Source: Bugula neritina (taxonomy: Eukaryota > Bryozoa > Gymnolaemata > Cheilostomatida > Bugulidae). From it: 64,000 nt of DNA. Of the stretch, positions 35,301-47,869 are shown one piece after another. The position numbers were made by a program, and so were the translations under genes. The stretch lies in contig OZ037770.1 of NCBI GenBank assembly GCA_964035545.1, positions 3,825,662-3,889,661 on the forward strand, in the 5' to 3' direction. Position 1 is the stretch's first letter; each line of letters starts with the position of its first letter. The notes below the pieces were generated by a model. The model was not told where the DNA came from. It saw only the letters and a list, made by a program, of their open reading frames with translations, and made no database searches.

Positions 35301-38300
35301 AATGAGACAGTTTATAGGTCTAACTCTTATAGTTGACAAGCAATTACAGGGCAGTCATATTGATGTAGGCTACCCTCAAAATGTAGCACTTTAAAAATAT
35401 TAAAAAGAAAGCACATATAAGAACATAATCTTAAAAATAGGCATATGTGACACCTATATTTTGATTACCAAAGAAATCTTCTTTACTTTATTAATCTAGC
35501 TCATATAATGGTATTCTGTATTATAGTATGTTATTTTAATACTTGAAATCTAATCAGCTACAGAAAAGTACTTCAATTCAAAGGCCTTCATAATTATTCT
35601 TTAGTTTGCTATTTAAATAGACAATAAGGTTGATGAATAAAATAAAAGTTAGTAAAGTAAAAACTAAATAAATTGAGAATAATATTTCCACTCTAAGGTT
35701 ATAATCCTTATAAATTAACATTTTAATACTCCTGTTATCCTTAGGTATAGTTGTTAGCAATTTAAGTATGAGCTCGAAGCCAAATGTCAGTATCAGCATC
35801 CCCATTACATTGACTAAGACTGACTTTATAACCCTCAAGCTGTGGCACTCAATTTCTATAAGTAGTAACTAATAACAAATATAAAATTATTTATTTGCTA
35901 CTGATAGTGATAATAATTAAAAATAATAATATGATCCATTAAAATAGAACTAATAAAGCCAACGACGTTAATGGTATGTCTAACTAAACATGGCATGTCT
36001 CGTCTGGCAGTGGGTATGTGGAGGACCAGGCAACCTACGGCCGTCAACCCGTTACTGGCACAACTAGAAGAAGATACTCAAGAGAAGACAACAAAGTTGT
36101 CATGGAATGCTACTTCAAAAGTACACCCAAATTGAGAGGTTATAGAAAAACAATGTATGAGCTCTGTAGACCCGGATCAAAGAATTATTTAAAAAGAATG
36201 TGCAAACGCTGGAAAACAGAGGAGAGTTTAACATCAGCGAAGAAAAATATAGGATAAAGAACAAAGAGTGTGGTGTAGTGATTGAAAAACTGAAGCAAAA
36301 CCTGAGAGCTGTAAGCCAGAAAATAAACAGATATACAGAATGAGTTGATCAATATAATCAGAACACAATGTTTACAATGATAAGCGCTTTTATCAAGAAT
36401 TACGAGGAAATGAATGTACATCTAAAGAGGCACCTGACAAGGAAATCAAAAGCATTCTGATAAAATATATGGGGTCAGCCAACTAAAAATAATACCAATG
36501 CAGAATAACTAAATAAAGTTAGCAACAAATTGGAGCATATGTAAAGACAAGGAAATTAGATCTTAGAAACGATGCAAACAACTGGAATAGCAATTAATGT
36601 CATAAGGTTGATAAGAAAAAGCATGAAACCTGGAAAACACAACTGAAATACCTGGAAGAAAAGATAGGAAAAATAAAGATCAAACTAAGAATTTTCCAAG
36701 GAGACTCTTTATCTCTATCCCTTTTCTCCAACTACCGATTCGCATGACAGAAGCGGCTCAATGATGCAAATTTCGACGAGACAGAAAACAAACCATCTCC
36801 TATATGTGGATGACCTGAAGGTAAATAGGAAATCAAAGTCAGAACTGGAAGCTTTGGTAAACACTGCCGGGATCTTCACAAGGAATATAGAAATGAAATT
36901 TGGATTAAAAAATGTGCCACACTGGTTATGAGAAAGGGAAAGAAAATCAAGGACACAGGAATCAGTTTGCCTGATGAACAGGTAATCAAAGATCTGGGTG
37001 AGAAGCCGTATAAATATCTAGGAGTTCTTGAGATTGATAGAATACAAATATATGAAATGAAAAATAAGATCAAGGAGTACTACAAACAAATAAGAAAAGT
37101 TCTGGATTCAAAACTGAATGGTGAGAACACAATTAAAGCAATAAACACATGGGCAGTAACAGCAGTGCATTACACAGCTAGAATACTTGACTGAACTGTT
37201 TCATGAGCTAAAAAATATGGACTGAAAGACAAGGAAGCTAATGACAACAAACCGTGCACCCTATCCGAGAGCAGATGTAGGCAGGCTGTATTTTAGCAGA
37301 AGGGAAGGCGGTAGAAGAATGTTGTCAACTGAAAAATGCATAAAGATTGAAAACTGCAGCATGTCAGACTACATAAATAAAACATAGACTGATAGAAACA
37401 CCACACTGAATACCTTCCTAAAAGACAAAACGGCGGTAGAACTAAATAATGATAAAGTGATAGAAAGAACTGATGAGTGTAAAGAAAAGCTTCACGTGGT
37501 CAATACATCATCAAAATGGTGGAAGACATGAAAGCATTTTCCTGGAACTGGTTGAAGTATGGTTGGCTGAAAAAGGAAACAGAAGGACTGCTGACAGCTG
37601 CGCAAGATCAACTATTCACTACTAGAAATTATAAAGTGGCTATGGTGAGAGAACAGGGTAGCAAGAAGTGTGGAATGTGTAACGCAAGAGACAAAACTTC
37701 GATGCACGTATTGAGTGAGTTTGAGAAGGTAGCAGAAGGAGAATATATGAAAAAACACAACCTTTTGGCATTGATAATTTCAATAGTAGTTGTGTGAACT
37801 TCGTGGGTTTCAGAAAAGTAAAAATTGGTACGGCCATCAAGCAGAATCAGTACTGGAAAATGATAATGTAAAAACCTTGTAAGATTTTAACATACACACT
37901 GACGTAGTCATCAAAGTTAGGAGACCCGATATATTAGTAGTTGACAAGCATAATGCTGAAACAACGATAATTGATATCACAGTCCCGGTTAACTACAGAG
38001 TAAAAGAAAAAGATTCGAAAAGTTAGGAAAATATCAGAATTTAGCACTAGAATAAACCCGCCTTTGAAAAACATCAAAAAGTCATCCCGTTGTAACTGGA
38101 GCCTTTGGAGTTTTATACAAGATTGTAGACTGGCTGACACTACTTGGAGTAGCTGAAAACAAATGCTCATTAATTCAGCAGACACCCTTACTAGGATCAG
38201 GATAAGCTCACATCCTGAGGAAAGTTCTATCCATTTCAGCCTAGTATAACTAGGCCAATGGTAAAAGGTTACACCAGCTAAAAAACTACGGTCAATCAAC

Positions 38301-41300
38301 AATAATAATGATATACAACTATATTAGTGCAGTTGGTTCTATTATTAGATTAGCATATCGATTATGACTTTTCGATTGCCACCCTGATACTATGAGTAAA
38401 ATGTACAAGCATACGTGAAAGTATAGATATGATCATAAGTATAAAAATAGGTATAAGTATAAATATAAATATAGGTACAAGTATAAAACGAATGATTATA
38501 TTATTAATAATATTAGTCAGTGATACCTATAACCGTAATGGTTTTTAGACTTACAGTTATCATTAACATTAGCTGAGTAATATGATTAGTTAAAATAATG
38601 GTATTCATTAATATATCATAGTTATAAGTTATAACTCTAGTCTCTAAAGAGCAACAGCAAGTGTAATTGGGATATTCATATTAAATTTCATATTCACATA
38701 GTGCAATGTTTATGTTATGAACTAATTTATTTCTTCAACATTTAACTATAAATATGATTAACACTAACTTTGACCAGCAGTATTACTAAAAGAAGCGTAT
38801 TACACATATAAGATAATAAAATTCTAGTAGTGGGACTAATAGTATTACTAGGTCCGGTATTATTCTTGTTATCTTATTCATCATTCATGAGTTATCAAAT
38901 TTAAAATTACTACTTATTAGCATCGGCATATAAAAAGTAAGATCATTAGGAATAATTATCATGAGGTATGATCTATGATTTGCATTATCCATATATAGTT
39001 TAATACCAATATGATATATTATTATTGCTGATAGTCTATGTTATAGTTAAATTTATACTTATCTTTACAGTTACCTATAGTAGCACTTATTAGTTATTTG
39101 TGGTAGCCAAACTAATGTTTAATATTAATAAATTAAACTGAGTATCATAAAAGTGTTACTAAGAATTTTAATTATAATCGTAATGGTGATCATATTACTT
39201 TATTATAATTATTATATTTTATCATTAATGCTAAACTGAGTTAATGTATATACTTTGAGTTTTACTATTACTCATTATATTTACACTTATAGTAAAACTA
39301 AATATGTAAAAGTTATACTTATACTATTATTATTCGTATTTCATTAGACTTACATCTAAGATCGCAGTCCTATTACTACTACCACTGATACTAGTACTAC
39401 AACTAGTACTAGTACTGCTACTAGTACTACTACTACTACTACTAATAGTACTGCTACTACTACTACTACTAGTACTACTACTAGGTCTACTACTGTACTA
39501 GTACAACTACAAACTTTGAAAATAACTGCAAGAAAGGTATGACTTACTCTTTTTCTTAGTCTTACTGTGACTCTCAGTCGTAATGTAAAATAAAATTGTG
39601 AACTGTAAAGTTAAACCCAAGGCTGAAATTTATTTAATTAAATTTAGACAATCTGAATCATTGGCTCAATCCTTGAGTTTGACTATTACTATTATTATTA
39701 GTGTTACGATTGTGATTATCATTGGCATTATCATTATGATTATGATTATGCCATTATCATTATGATTGTAATTGTGGTAATTCTAACATTAATTATAATC
39801 ATAAATTAAAAGGTAATGATTAATGATAATTATTTTCATTTTGTAATCATAATGATAATCATAATGATGTAAATTTTGATGTAAAACCAAAATACTAAAA
39901 CTAAAAGTAAAAGTTATAAAATTAAATGATAAAATATTATAATGATAATTATAATTATTATATTTATTATATTATTATTGAATATATTATTTTATTAAAA
40001 AATAGGTTGCAGCTTAGCATGATTAAAATTCAGTAAAAATTAGTTTACCAACAGCAAACATGCATGCGTCTTGTCAACATTCAATTCGTAGTGCCATAGC
40101 GAAGCCAGATTACTGGTAGTACGACTACTAGAACTACTACTACTAGTGATGGATTACAGATCCCTGGCGATTTTAGCTGTGAGTGACCTTCACCTCACAT
40201 TCTCGTCATGCGCGCGGTATTAGACTAAGTAGAGGGTATAAAGCACTGAGCTGGAAAAGAAATAATATATTTTAATTATAGGTAATACTAATAGTAATAG
40301 TAATAGTCATATAAATTTAAGTTATATTTACTCATTACCGGCAATCACAATGGCAATAGTAACTTAAATTGTAACAGTAATGGTATGGGTATGTTTGAAA
40401 TTGTCACTATCAGTATTGTTATGAATCAAAATATAATGCTATCATACCAATAATTTAAAATAATATTACAAAGCTTCAGTAGCAACTTTTACTTGTACCA
40501 GTTTGGAATTTTGAATTATACATATTCTTAGTTAAAGTCTTCAAGTTTATTGTCAAAATGAACTTGAAATTAAAGACTTAGTAGTAAAAATTAAACTAAG
40601 ACTGACTGTAAGTGACTAAGATTAAAAATAAGTAATTTTAAATATCGATTTAGTATTTTTCTTACTCTTTGTCTTAAAATTGACTTTTATTTTGCACCTA
40701 CTCCTGGTCAATGATTCTTTTTTCTATTTATATTACTATTGCTATTAGTATAATTGACTTAAATTTAATAATAGATATGATTATATCTTTATAGATGTGA
40801 TATTTGATTTTATGAATAGTAATTCGAAAACTCTTTGGTATTATTTATTTTTGATCATTGTAGTTATTATCATTATATTTGTATAATAATTATGATTATC
40901 AAATTCAATATCGATATTTGTATTATGGTATGGATATCTGCCTCCATCCCATGTTCTGTTTTGCAGTGCCTTTTTACATTCACGTCTAGGTTCACATTGC
41001 GATGGTCATACTGATAGCACTTGGGGACAGTGATGAGCATAATGATTATCACTAATATTAAGATTATCGTTATTAGGATTTAGAATAATTTAATAAACAA
41101 GCAACTAAAAACAAATGTTTTTACTAATATACATATTAATTACTAATATAAATATACTACTATGAATATTATAATTATTATACTTTACAATTCAAAGTAA
41201 GATAATCATTTTACAAACTGGTAAAACTAAATATAAAGTAAATGTAATAATACTAATAGTAGTTATCCATTCCCCTTTGGTTTCACATACTAATAATTGG

Positions 41301-44300
41301 AAACCTCTGTCCTAATATTATTTCTATTAATATTGCTCAAAGTTTGATCCCTATTTAATTTTATAGTTCACTCACCAGCTACATAATTTTATTAAAATAC
41401 ATGTGGTATTGGTTATAGTACTAGTGAAACTTGAAGTTGAATAGCATGCTTATTACTCACTGCTCTTTGCTTACATTATTAGGGTTACTCTTTAGTCTTA
41501 GAGATACCCTAACATAAACTTGAAAGCTGCAGGTAGTACTAGTCTAGTGCTGTGTTAATCCTACACTGTTGACTTATCAACACTGTGACTATAATTATGA
41601 CTCCTAAGTCAAAGTCATTTTCATATAGTAGTAATCACTATGACAGACTGAAAGTCAGGAAGACTAAATATAATGGTAAAGTGTGTAAGAATAAATCATA
41701 CTTAATCAATTACTTTTAGTTTTGTTACCAGTGTTGGGTCAACTTTCAGAATAAAGAATAAATATAATTATAAAGATAAATGGATAAATATTCCAATCAT
41801 GGTTCAATGTGCCTATTTTAAGCTGTTAATTTAATTACTATAATATAAGTGCTCTAAATACAACTTTTGATTTTCATAATTATGTTTCAATTTAATACAG
41901 ATACCATAGTATCATATACAGTAGAATCAGTTGTATCCTATTTAATAATGAAGTAACTTATTGGAGCTTTCACAGTTATTAATCATTCACTTGTTAGTCT
42001 TTGAACTGGGACAATGTTTGAAACTTGAAGTAGAATGAAGTTTGATTTCAGTTACCGCAATGGTATCTGCAGTCACAATAGGAATACGCATATAACTATG
42101 TTTATATTTGTGAAAAATATATAGTCAAAACTAGATAAGGTAATAGTAATTATAATTGGTTTCACTTTTAATATATTCCTATAAACTGGAAAATAGACAG
42201 AAGCATTTAATCATGAAAGTAAACCTAGTGGAAGTAAATCAATTCACTAAGTATAGTAAAATATTTACTATTCAGTAAGTTTATTTACTTTAGTTAATTG
42301 TACTTGATTATTTCTGTCGGTTTTTCAGTTGATTTTTCTACCTTTTGCTATAGCATATCAAACTACCACAAAGTCATGCTTCCGTATTACAATTATAAAC
42401 ATAGTGTTACTGTGTAATGTTATAGTAATGTAATAGTAATATTTGGATCATTGTAAGTATTTCTGTTGTTGTACTGATTGATAAATATTTTTTAGCTTGC
42501 ATGGATATTTGCAACGATCAAGATGTCATTTGAACCTGGACTGGAATAAAGATGGCAAATCGAGAAGCTAGCTACAATTATTCTGCAAAAAGAAACTTGG
42601 TAAGCAAAAATAAGCTGCAGCATTAATCAGTAAGCAATATGACGATGAACTTTGCTTGATTTTGATTGACCTTAAAATATCTGGTCACCTTTCACCAACG
42701 TGGTCCTGCGCGGGTGGCGGGTGACCTTAAAATGTCTGTTGCACGTAAAATAAATTTTGTGACAGTCAAAAGTATGCTGATCTTTTTCGTATTTCAGTGC
42801 ATCAGTGTCTTAGCTTAAGAGCTGAACCCAATAATTATGATCTAAAGCTGTTTTTTACTGTCTTTCTGATTATTCTTGGTTTTTCAGCTTGATGAATTGA
42901 ATAAATGGATTTGATTTCGGGTATTATGTAATGGATGAAAGAAATTTTTCTTAAATTTGTACTGAGCAATTTTTGCTATTGCTATGATGTTTAGTGATAA
43001 AATTGCACCCTTAATAACCCTGAAAATTATCATTACTAGCATTTGTTTATGTTCATTTTTAGGAAATTAAAATGAAGACACAACTCACCGATGCTATCTC
43101 ACTGTGCCTGCATGCAGTTCATCTAAAAAGGTACTCCTATTAGCTGGCTCTTGCCCAATACCTGGTTGTCTCTGTAACTATTTTTTGCTCACAGATGAGT
43201 TTTTTGAACTTGACATTTTATTGATTTTGAAAGTTATAGTGAGCTTTGAACTTGCTAGCATCGTTTTTAAAGACTTGCTGCAGTTTTTATCAACATTTTT
43301 TAAGTAAATGGTGTTAGTCTGGAAGCTCTCTCACTCCTCTCTCTGTCTCTTTCTCCCACACCTTCCACTCAACCTCTCTCTCTTTCTCTCCCTCTCTCCC
43401 ACCCTCTGTCTCTCCCACCTTCTTCCTCTCTCTCCCACTCTCTGTCTCTCCCACCTTCTCTCTCTCCTAACCTTTCTCTCCTCCCTTTTCCACTATCTCT
43501 CTGACTCTCTCCCTTTCTCTCTTCTACCCCATCTCTCTTCCATCCTCTCTCCTAACCGTTCTCTCCCACCCCCCTCTCCCACTCTCTTTCTCTCTCTAGT
43601 TTGCATGGCTTTACCCAATTTTGGTTTATTTTTTATTTTGTTTCAGAGTATCCAAATGGAAAGCTAAAATTTATTTAATATATATTATACCAAATTGAGC
43701 TTTACATATGATATCAAATAAATGCTGTGTTTTGTTAAAATCAATGTTTGCAACTTTGTAGTATATTCAAATTCATAATTTATTTGTAGAGTCACACAAC
43801 AAGACACTACTCTGACACACTCACAAGTTGCCACTGATCCAGCAGTATAGATGATTGTTTTCTCCACTGGCTATGCTGTCACGCTTTACTGATGTGGTGT
43901 TTGAAACAAACCAATTGTTTGCCTACGCAGACTAGGGTGAGAAAAAAAGTGAGAAATGAAAGCTGTTTTTAATACCAACTACACTTTGTTTTTATTGAAT
44001 GAAAAACAAAGTGAAGTCATTAGTTATCAGTTAAATGACTAAATCACTGTTTATAAAGATGAAACACAAATAATCTTATAATATGCTAATGAAATTTGGC
44101 TTTCAAATAGCTTTTTTCTGTATATTTGTCGAGGAAGTTTATCTTCAACAAAACTTCGTAGCTGTTGAATATGTGGAGAGTATTTTATGTTGCATAAATT
44201 TATAGAGTAAAAGGTTCTAATCAAAATTTTTCAACTTGGCTCATCTACGGTTTAAAATTGTGAGTCACCCTTCACACTAGAGTTTTATAAAGTTTTAATG

Positions 44301-47300
44301 AATGTGCAGTATTTCATAAAATATTGTGTGTCTCGTAAATTTAGCTATTTATACCTTTACAGTGAGATTGGAGTAAACACACCTCAAAATTCACATCTGG
44401 TATCACATTGATTTATCGCAAGTCAAAGTACACCTACTAACTCGTCCTTCCTTAATACCTGCTTGCTTTTGCACTTCTACTCATTTCATATACCTAACAT
44501 TTTTCTTGCAGATGAATTACATCTTTTAAGTTGTAAAAGCCTTAAATAGCATGAAATTAATGAGGTTTAAACCGTGGCCACACTAACTATTGATGCGTTT
44601 AATACACGAAAATATTGTCTCTTTTTTTTTAGTTTCACCTAAAGTATTACATACTATTGATGGAGGCTTTGCTGAAGTTTTTGGGTGATGATTTGTCAAT
44701 AATTTTCCAGAGAAGATGATGCCACGATGGCTGGCGTCATTATGCAATTTCCAAATTTCTTTCGGCTTTGCTCTAGTGAAAATGTTAGAAAACAATCAAC
44801 AAAAAGGTTTGTACCATAAACAAAGTTATTGTGTGCATGTTGCCAAAGCATAAAGTGTGCTGGACATTTTTAAGTTTCTGTTGAGTTGCGTTTATGCTTT
44901 TCCTGCATGAAAAAAGTTCCAGTTTCAGTTAATATCACTAGCGGAGTGCCCACCTATATTTTAAATCATATTGATGCATAAGTTCTTTTTGTAATATTAA
45001 ATGTATAACTTGCTTAATTGCTATTCAATGCCCTTTGAAGTTTCCAACTGTAATTAATTAGTTGATTTGGCAGCATAGTATCGATGATTGATGAAGGCAG
45101 CCTATATAATTATAAGCACAAATATCTATATCTACATGAAGATGTCATTCCCAATGATTGTTATTCTGAAATCAGCTGATTAAGTTATCACAAACTAGAC
45201 ATTTTGACCAGCGGCTTTTACAATGCAACTCGGTGAAATTTCAGACCTAGATAAATTGAATTTCTTACTGAAAATCGTGAAGGTATTAAAGTTTAAAGTG
45301 AAAGTTTAAAGGGTCATCTCTCTGCGAATTATAATAGCATGGTGCCAATTAGACTTGAAAAAATTTCAAGGCACTATAAAGCACTAAGCCCATTCTTACA
45401 AGTAGTTTCAAAGTGCACTGGAATTTCAGTTTACTTGTCATTGTATAGAATCCTGATCTACACTATATAGCATTCACTATTGCCTGCTTCTTCTAAGCAT
45501 CTATAATGTATTAACTACAGTTTGCTTTGAGAAGTGAATTTCTACTTGGTATTTTTTCCTTATCGTTCCGTTGTTTGCCAGTAGTCTTAATTTAATGGAT
45601 TTTCCCTTTTCAAAAGTGGTTGTGACAATCAAACACATCATGCAGCCTGCAACTACACAATCAGTCAGTAATTTCTTCCATTAAAGTAGCTCTTCTGGTT
45701 ACTCTTGCTCACCTAAAAGCGTGAGCCTCATTCAAATTGCAAGTTTTTAGAGTTGTTAATTTTTCATGCAGTCTTTCATTTTTTTTTGTTAGGCACAAAA
45801 TTAGTATTCACTAGACCTAATATTTCATCTGCATGTATGCCTATTGTTTGTTCATTAAAGAAAAACCTCTGCTGAATATTGAACTAATAATGAAAATGAA
45901 TTCCCTAAACTAAAAGTAGCAGTGTGATTTTGGTATTACAATTAGTTGTTAGCATAGAGTCAAGTTATTGACGGGAATTTTCAAATTGAAATGAATGAAT
46001 TTCATTGTAAGTCAGCAAGATTTAGTCTAAGTAAACATAGCATTACATCGTGTTTTATTTAGCATTTGTAGAAGGCAGCATATATTTTAAGGATGATTGT
46101 AAACTTAAATGTAATTTTAAGTACTTTCCATGTTTGTTATTGTAGATGGTCTTGTTCTTTGGGATGGATGTGACAACTCCTTGTGTCAAACTTAACTGAT
46201 TGACTACTGAATCCCAATCATACGTTTTGCCAAAAAATGTGAAAATGGAGTGCATGTCTACTTTATTTGGGAAAATATTAAAAATACTTTTGAAACTTCA
46301 TCTAGCCAAACAATACAACAGTTTCATTTTATTAAAAAATATCATTTGCCCAAAATGTATTATGTAATCGAACAATTTCTAGAAAAAAAGTGCTTTCCTC
46401 CAGTTTTGCTAATGAATTACATATTTCATTACATGCTTGTCTTTATAATTTTATTAATTGTTTTTTCTGGTGAGTCAATTAAAGTCAATTCAACCTAGAA
46501 AAGTCTGAATTTCAGACCTAATTTCAAGCTAGAATATTCACATTTTTAGGTCTGCTGCGTTTGCAAACATTGTTGTGTTACTTTACTTTTTATATTTTTT
46601 GAAATAAATATCTTTTTAGCTTGTGCCTATTCATGATTAGAATAGTATAATAATATTTAACTTTTCTTCAATTTTAATAGATGAAAATGTTGATCAGTTG
46701 GAGTATTCAGTTTAGCTGAATTTTACTTGCTTCTGCGAAAACAATCTTTTGGAGTTGTCTGCCCTCTCTTTAGGTAATTTTTTGACCTATGGTTAACGTA
46801 ATAATTATAACTTTTTAAAGATGCATGTGAACCTAACAATATAGCATAACTATCAAACCACATTATTCAATATCTGCATAAAATTTAGCCGATAAGCTGC
46901 CACCCAATGAGCTTGAAAAGATATTAGAATTCTAGCTCAGTGCTGCCATCAATGTAGATATTTATAATGATATAAAGCCAAAACTCATTATTGCATGAAA
47001 GTATCTAACCATTCCTGACAAAGAATAGAGATAATAACTCCAAAGTTGGTCAGTTGAAACCACAGCAATAATACTTTAATCTTTATACCAAGGGTTTAAT
47101 TTTATACCAAGCCCCAATAAGTACATATCACTATGACAACACAGCCTAAGCACCTCCAATGCAAGAAATTTAGTATTGTGGTGCTACAAATCCTCCAGTT
47201 ACAAATGAGTAGAGCTTTCATGATTATTGGTCTACCATAATGTTTATTTAGTTTTAAGGACTAGCATAGATGCTATTATATGTGGGAGGTATTTGAAAAG

Positions 47301-47869
47301 CTTCCAACTCCATCTTCAACTACGGGCTATTATAATTATGCCGATAAACGAGATACTACACTCAGACTGCCCTGTTATAGTACTATGATTGGCTACTGCA
47401 AAATTTTTGCCGATAGACAACATTTAATTATGATGTAATGTATCTCGTATTGGTACATAAGTGTTATGTCTGAGGACGAGATACTGTGAAATTATGCCCT
47501 GATAGCTTTATATACTGCATGAATACATCATGAGTCAGAATATACTTCAGCATTAGCTTAGATACACACATCGTGGGTGATAATTACCACAACTAAACTC
47601 ATTTAACATTTACACAGCTATCATAATTGATACTTACTTGTCTAGACTTGCTCTGTCAGTCAGGTTAGAAGCACGTAGACGCAGGGCTTCACCAGCAATC
47701 TCTCCAATGTTGTTTGGAATATTCCCTTTCAGTTTAAGATCTGTGATATGATAACTCCCAACTTCACGTTTCACCTCGGCAGTAGTATATGATTTGGTAT
47801 TAGAAGACTGTATATCTGACCAGTCGACAGGAGGCTGTCCAGAATGTCTGAACCAGATTGTCATATTCT
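24891..47869 (-). CDS. LRR module B (N-terminal domain, LRRs, truncated Roc-exon start)
   Basis: Exons on the minus strand: 47869-47638 ([17 protein letters not shown] to DRASLDK), LRR exons 27826-27689, 27229-27092, 26657-26520 and 25671-25534, and the LRR/linker exon 25165-24891. The last matches the start of the Roc exon of module A. Homology stops just before the P-loop, where the reading becomes TIMVQHACK and Roc is absent. If the donor GCAG/GTAAAA at 24891-24889 is used, the exon ends in phase 1 and joins the first exon of module A in frame. All exons are open. Alternatively the module is a truncated gene of its own; an upstream ATG at 47987 gives a hydrophobic leader (MFSESVIYLFLIFTFV) if the 47869 acceptor is not used. 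Confidence 0.6.
25950..26362. repeat. Long compound (TA)n / (ATATACAT)n microsatellite
   Basis: About 410 bp. Pure TA flanks at both ends enclose about 20 units of an 8-bp ATATACAT repeat. A (GT/GC) tail follows to 26396. The counterpart in module C (49790-49925) is much shorter. Confidence 0.95.
28402..28409. repeat. Left 8-bp target duplication of the 19-kb insertion
   Basis: ATAGCTTT, repeated at 47502-47509. The empty site is single-copy in module C (60313-60320) and, with one change, in module A (about 23736). Confidence 0.88.
28455..33500. other. Gene-free AT-rich interior of the insertion
   Basis: No ORF above about 80 codons with recognisable content and no splice-linked coding exons seen. 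Near the left end the motif GTATCTCGT (28487) and a second AGACATAAAAAAA occur, echoing the inverted end. Confidence 0.6.
33510..33815. repeat. Foldback (MITE-like) inverted repeat
   Basis: The arms share AAATACACCTAAATAATCAAGG (about 33560 and, inverted, 33735-33760). The match extends outward to GCTAATGAACA and inward to CTTAATTTT and a T-rich block. The arms are about 130 bp each at roughly 75-80% by eye, with a short centre near 33650. No coding content. Confidence 0.75.
33816..35990. other. Gene-free AT-rich stretch
   Basis: Only one minus-strand ORF of 86 codons (35838-35578) stands out. It is rich in hydrophobic residues and could form two membrane helices, but it has no homologue I recognise and its AT-rich codons are expected by chance here. 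Confidence 0.5.
36010..38165 (+). pseudogene. Non-LTR retrotransposon (LINE), internally deleted and decayed
   Basis: + strand pieces in order. 36018-36257 has [19 protein letters not shown] and [11 protein letters not shown] (N-terminal Myb-like segment). 36797-36870 has [20 protein letters not shown] with the RT active site YVDD at 36803-36814. 36928-37194 has [16 protein letters not shown] and [17 protein letters not shown]. 37516-37797 has [15 protein letters not shown] and the zinc-like [18 protein letters not shown]. 37900-38000 has [13 protein letters not shown]. Frameshifts and stops lie between, and a normal element would be longer. This order is typical of a LINE family common in aquatic invertebrates. 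Confidence 0.8.
38400..42500. repeat. Region of cryptic simple sequence with a (CTA)n core
   Basis: Short-period runs dominate: (ATAAGT)-like at 38437-38490, (CTA)n with GTA interruptions at 39365-39510, ATTATC/ATTATG runs at 39690-39775, and a second CTA run at 40120-40150. No coding content is visible. A slightly GC-richer island lies at 40150-40260. Confidence 0.6.
43320..43605. repeat. Polypyrimidine (CT-rich) tract
   Basis: Nearly 290 bp in which the + strand is almost all C and T (CTCTCTCC/CTGTCTCTCCCAC units). It gives an open frame of Leu/Ser/Pro that is not a gene. Confidence 0.9.
43606..47450. other. Gene-free right part of the insertion
   Basis: No supported gene. The inverted motif ACGAGATAC occurs at about 47348 and 47478 and GTATCTCGT at about 47440, near the right end. 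Confidence 0.55.
47502..47509. repeat. Right 8-bp target duplication of the 19-kb insertion
   Basis: Second ATAGCTTT, after which the module-B intron resumes with TATACTGCATGAATAC, as in module C. Confidence 0.88.

Larger units (their letters stand above)
28410..47501. mobile_element. 19.1-kb insertion with inverted ends in module B intron
   Basis: Module C has continuous sequence here; in B it is split, and the two sides resume exactly at the duplicated ATAGCTTT. The ends start CAGTATATATTTTC (left) and CAGGGCATAATTTC (right, reverse complement). They match at about 27 of 40 positions without gaps, including AGACATAA at the same offset. An 8-bp duplication and CAG termini fit the hAT superfamily, but I see no transposase. 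The interior is AT-rich with a LINE relic, a foldback element and simple repeats, so it is probably a non-autonomous or emptied element enlarged by later insertions. Confidence 0.72.

Noticed and set aside
35578-35838. Small membrane protein, minus strand
   Set aside because: Two hydrophobic stretches but isolated, AT-biased and without a recognisable family; kept only as a note.
42500-43300. Possible exons near 42.5 and 43.1 kb
   Set aside because: Short open stretches with GT/AG nearby but no family resemblance and no phase-consistent chain.
43308-43667. ORF of 119 codons
   Set aside because: Translation of the CT-rich tract.
28410-47501. Maverick/Polinton or other virus-like giant element
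   Set aside because: The duplication is 8 bp rather than 6 bp, the inverted ends are short, and no polymerase, integrase, ATPase or capsid reading is visible.
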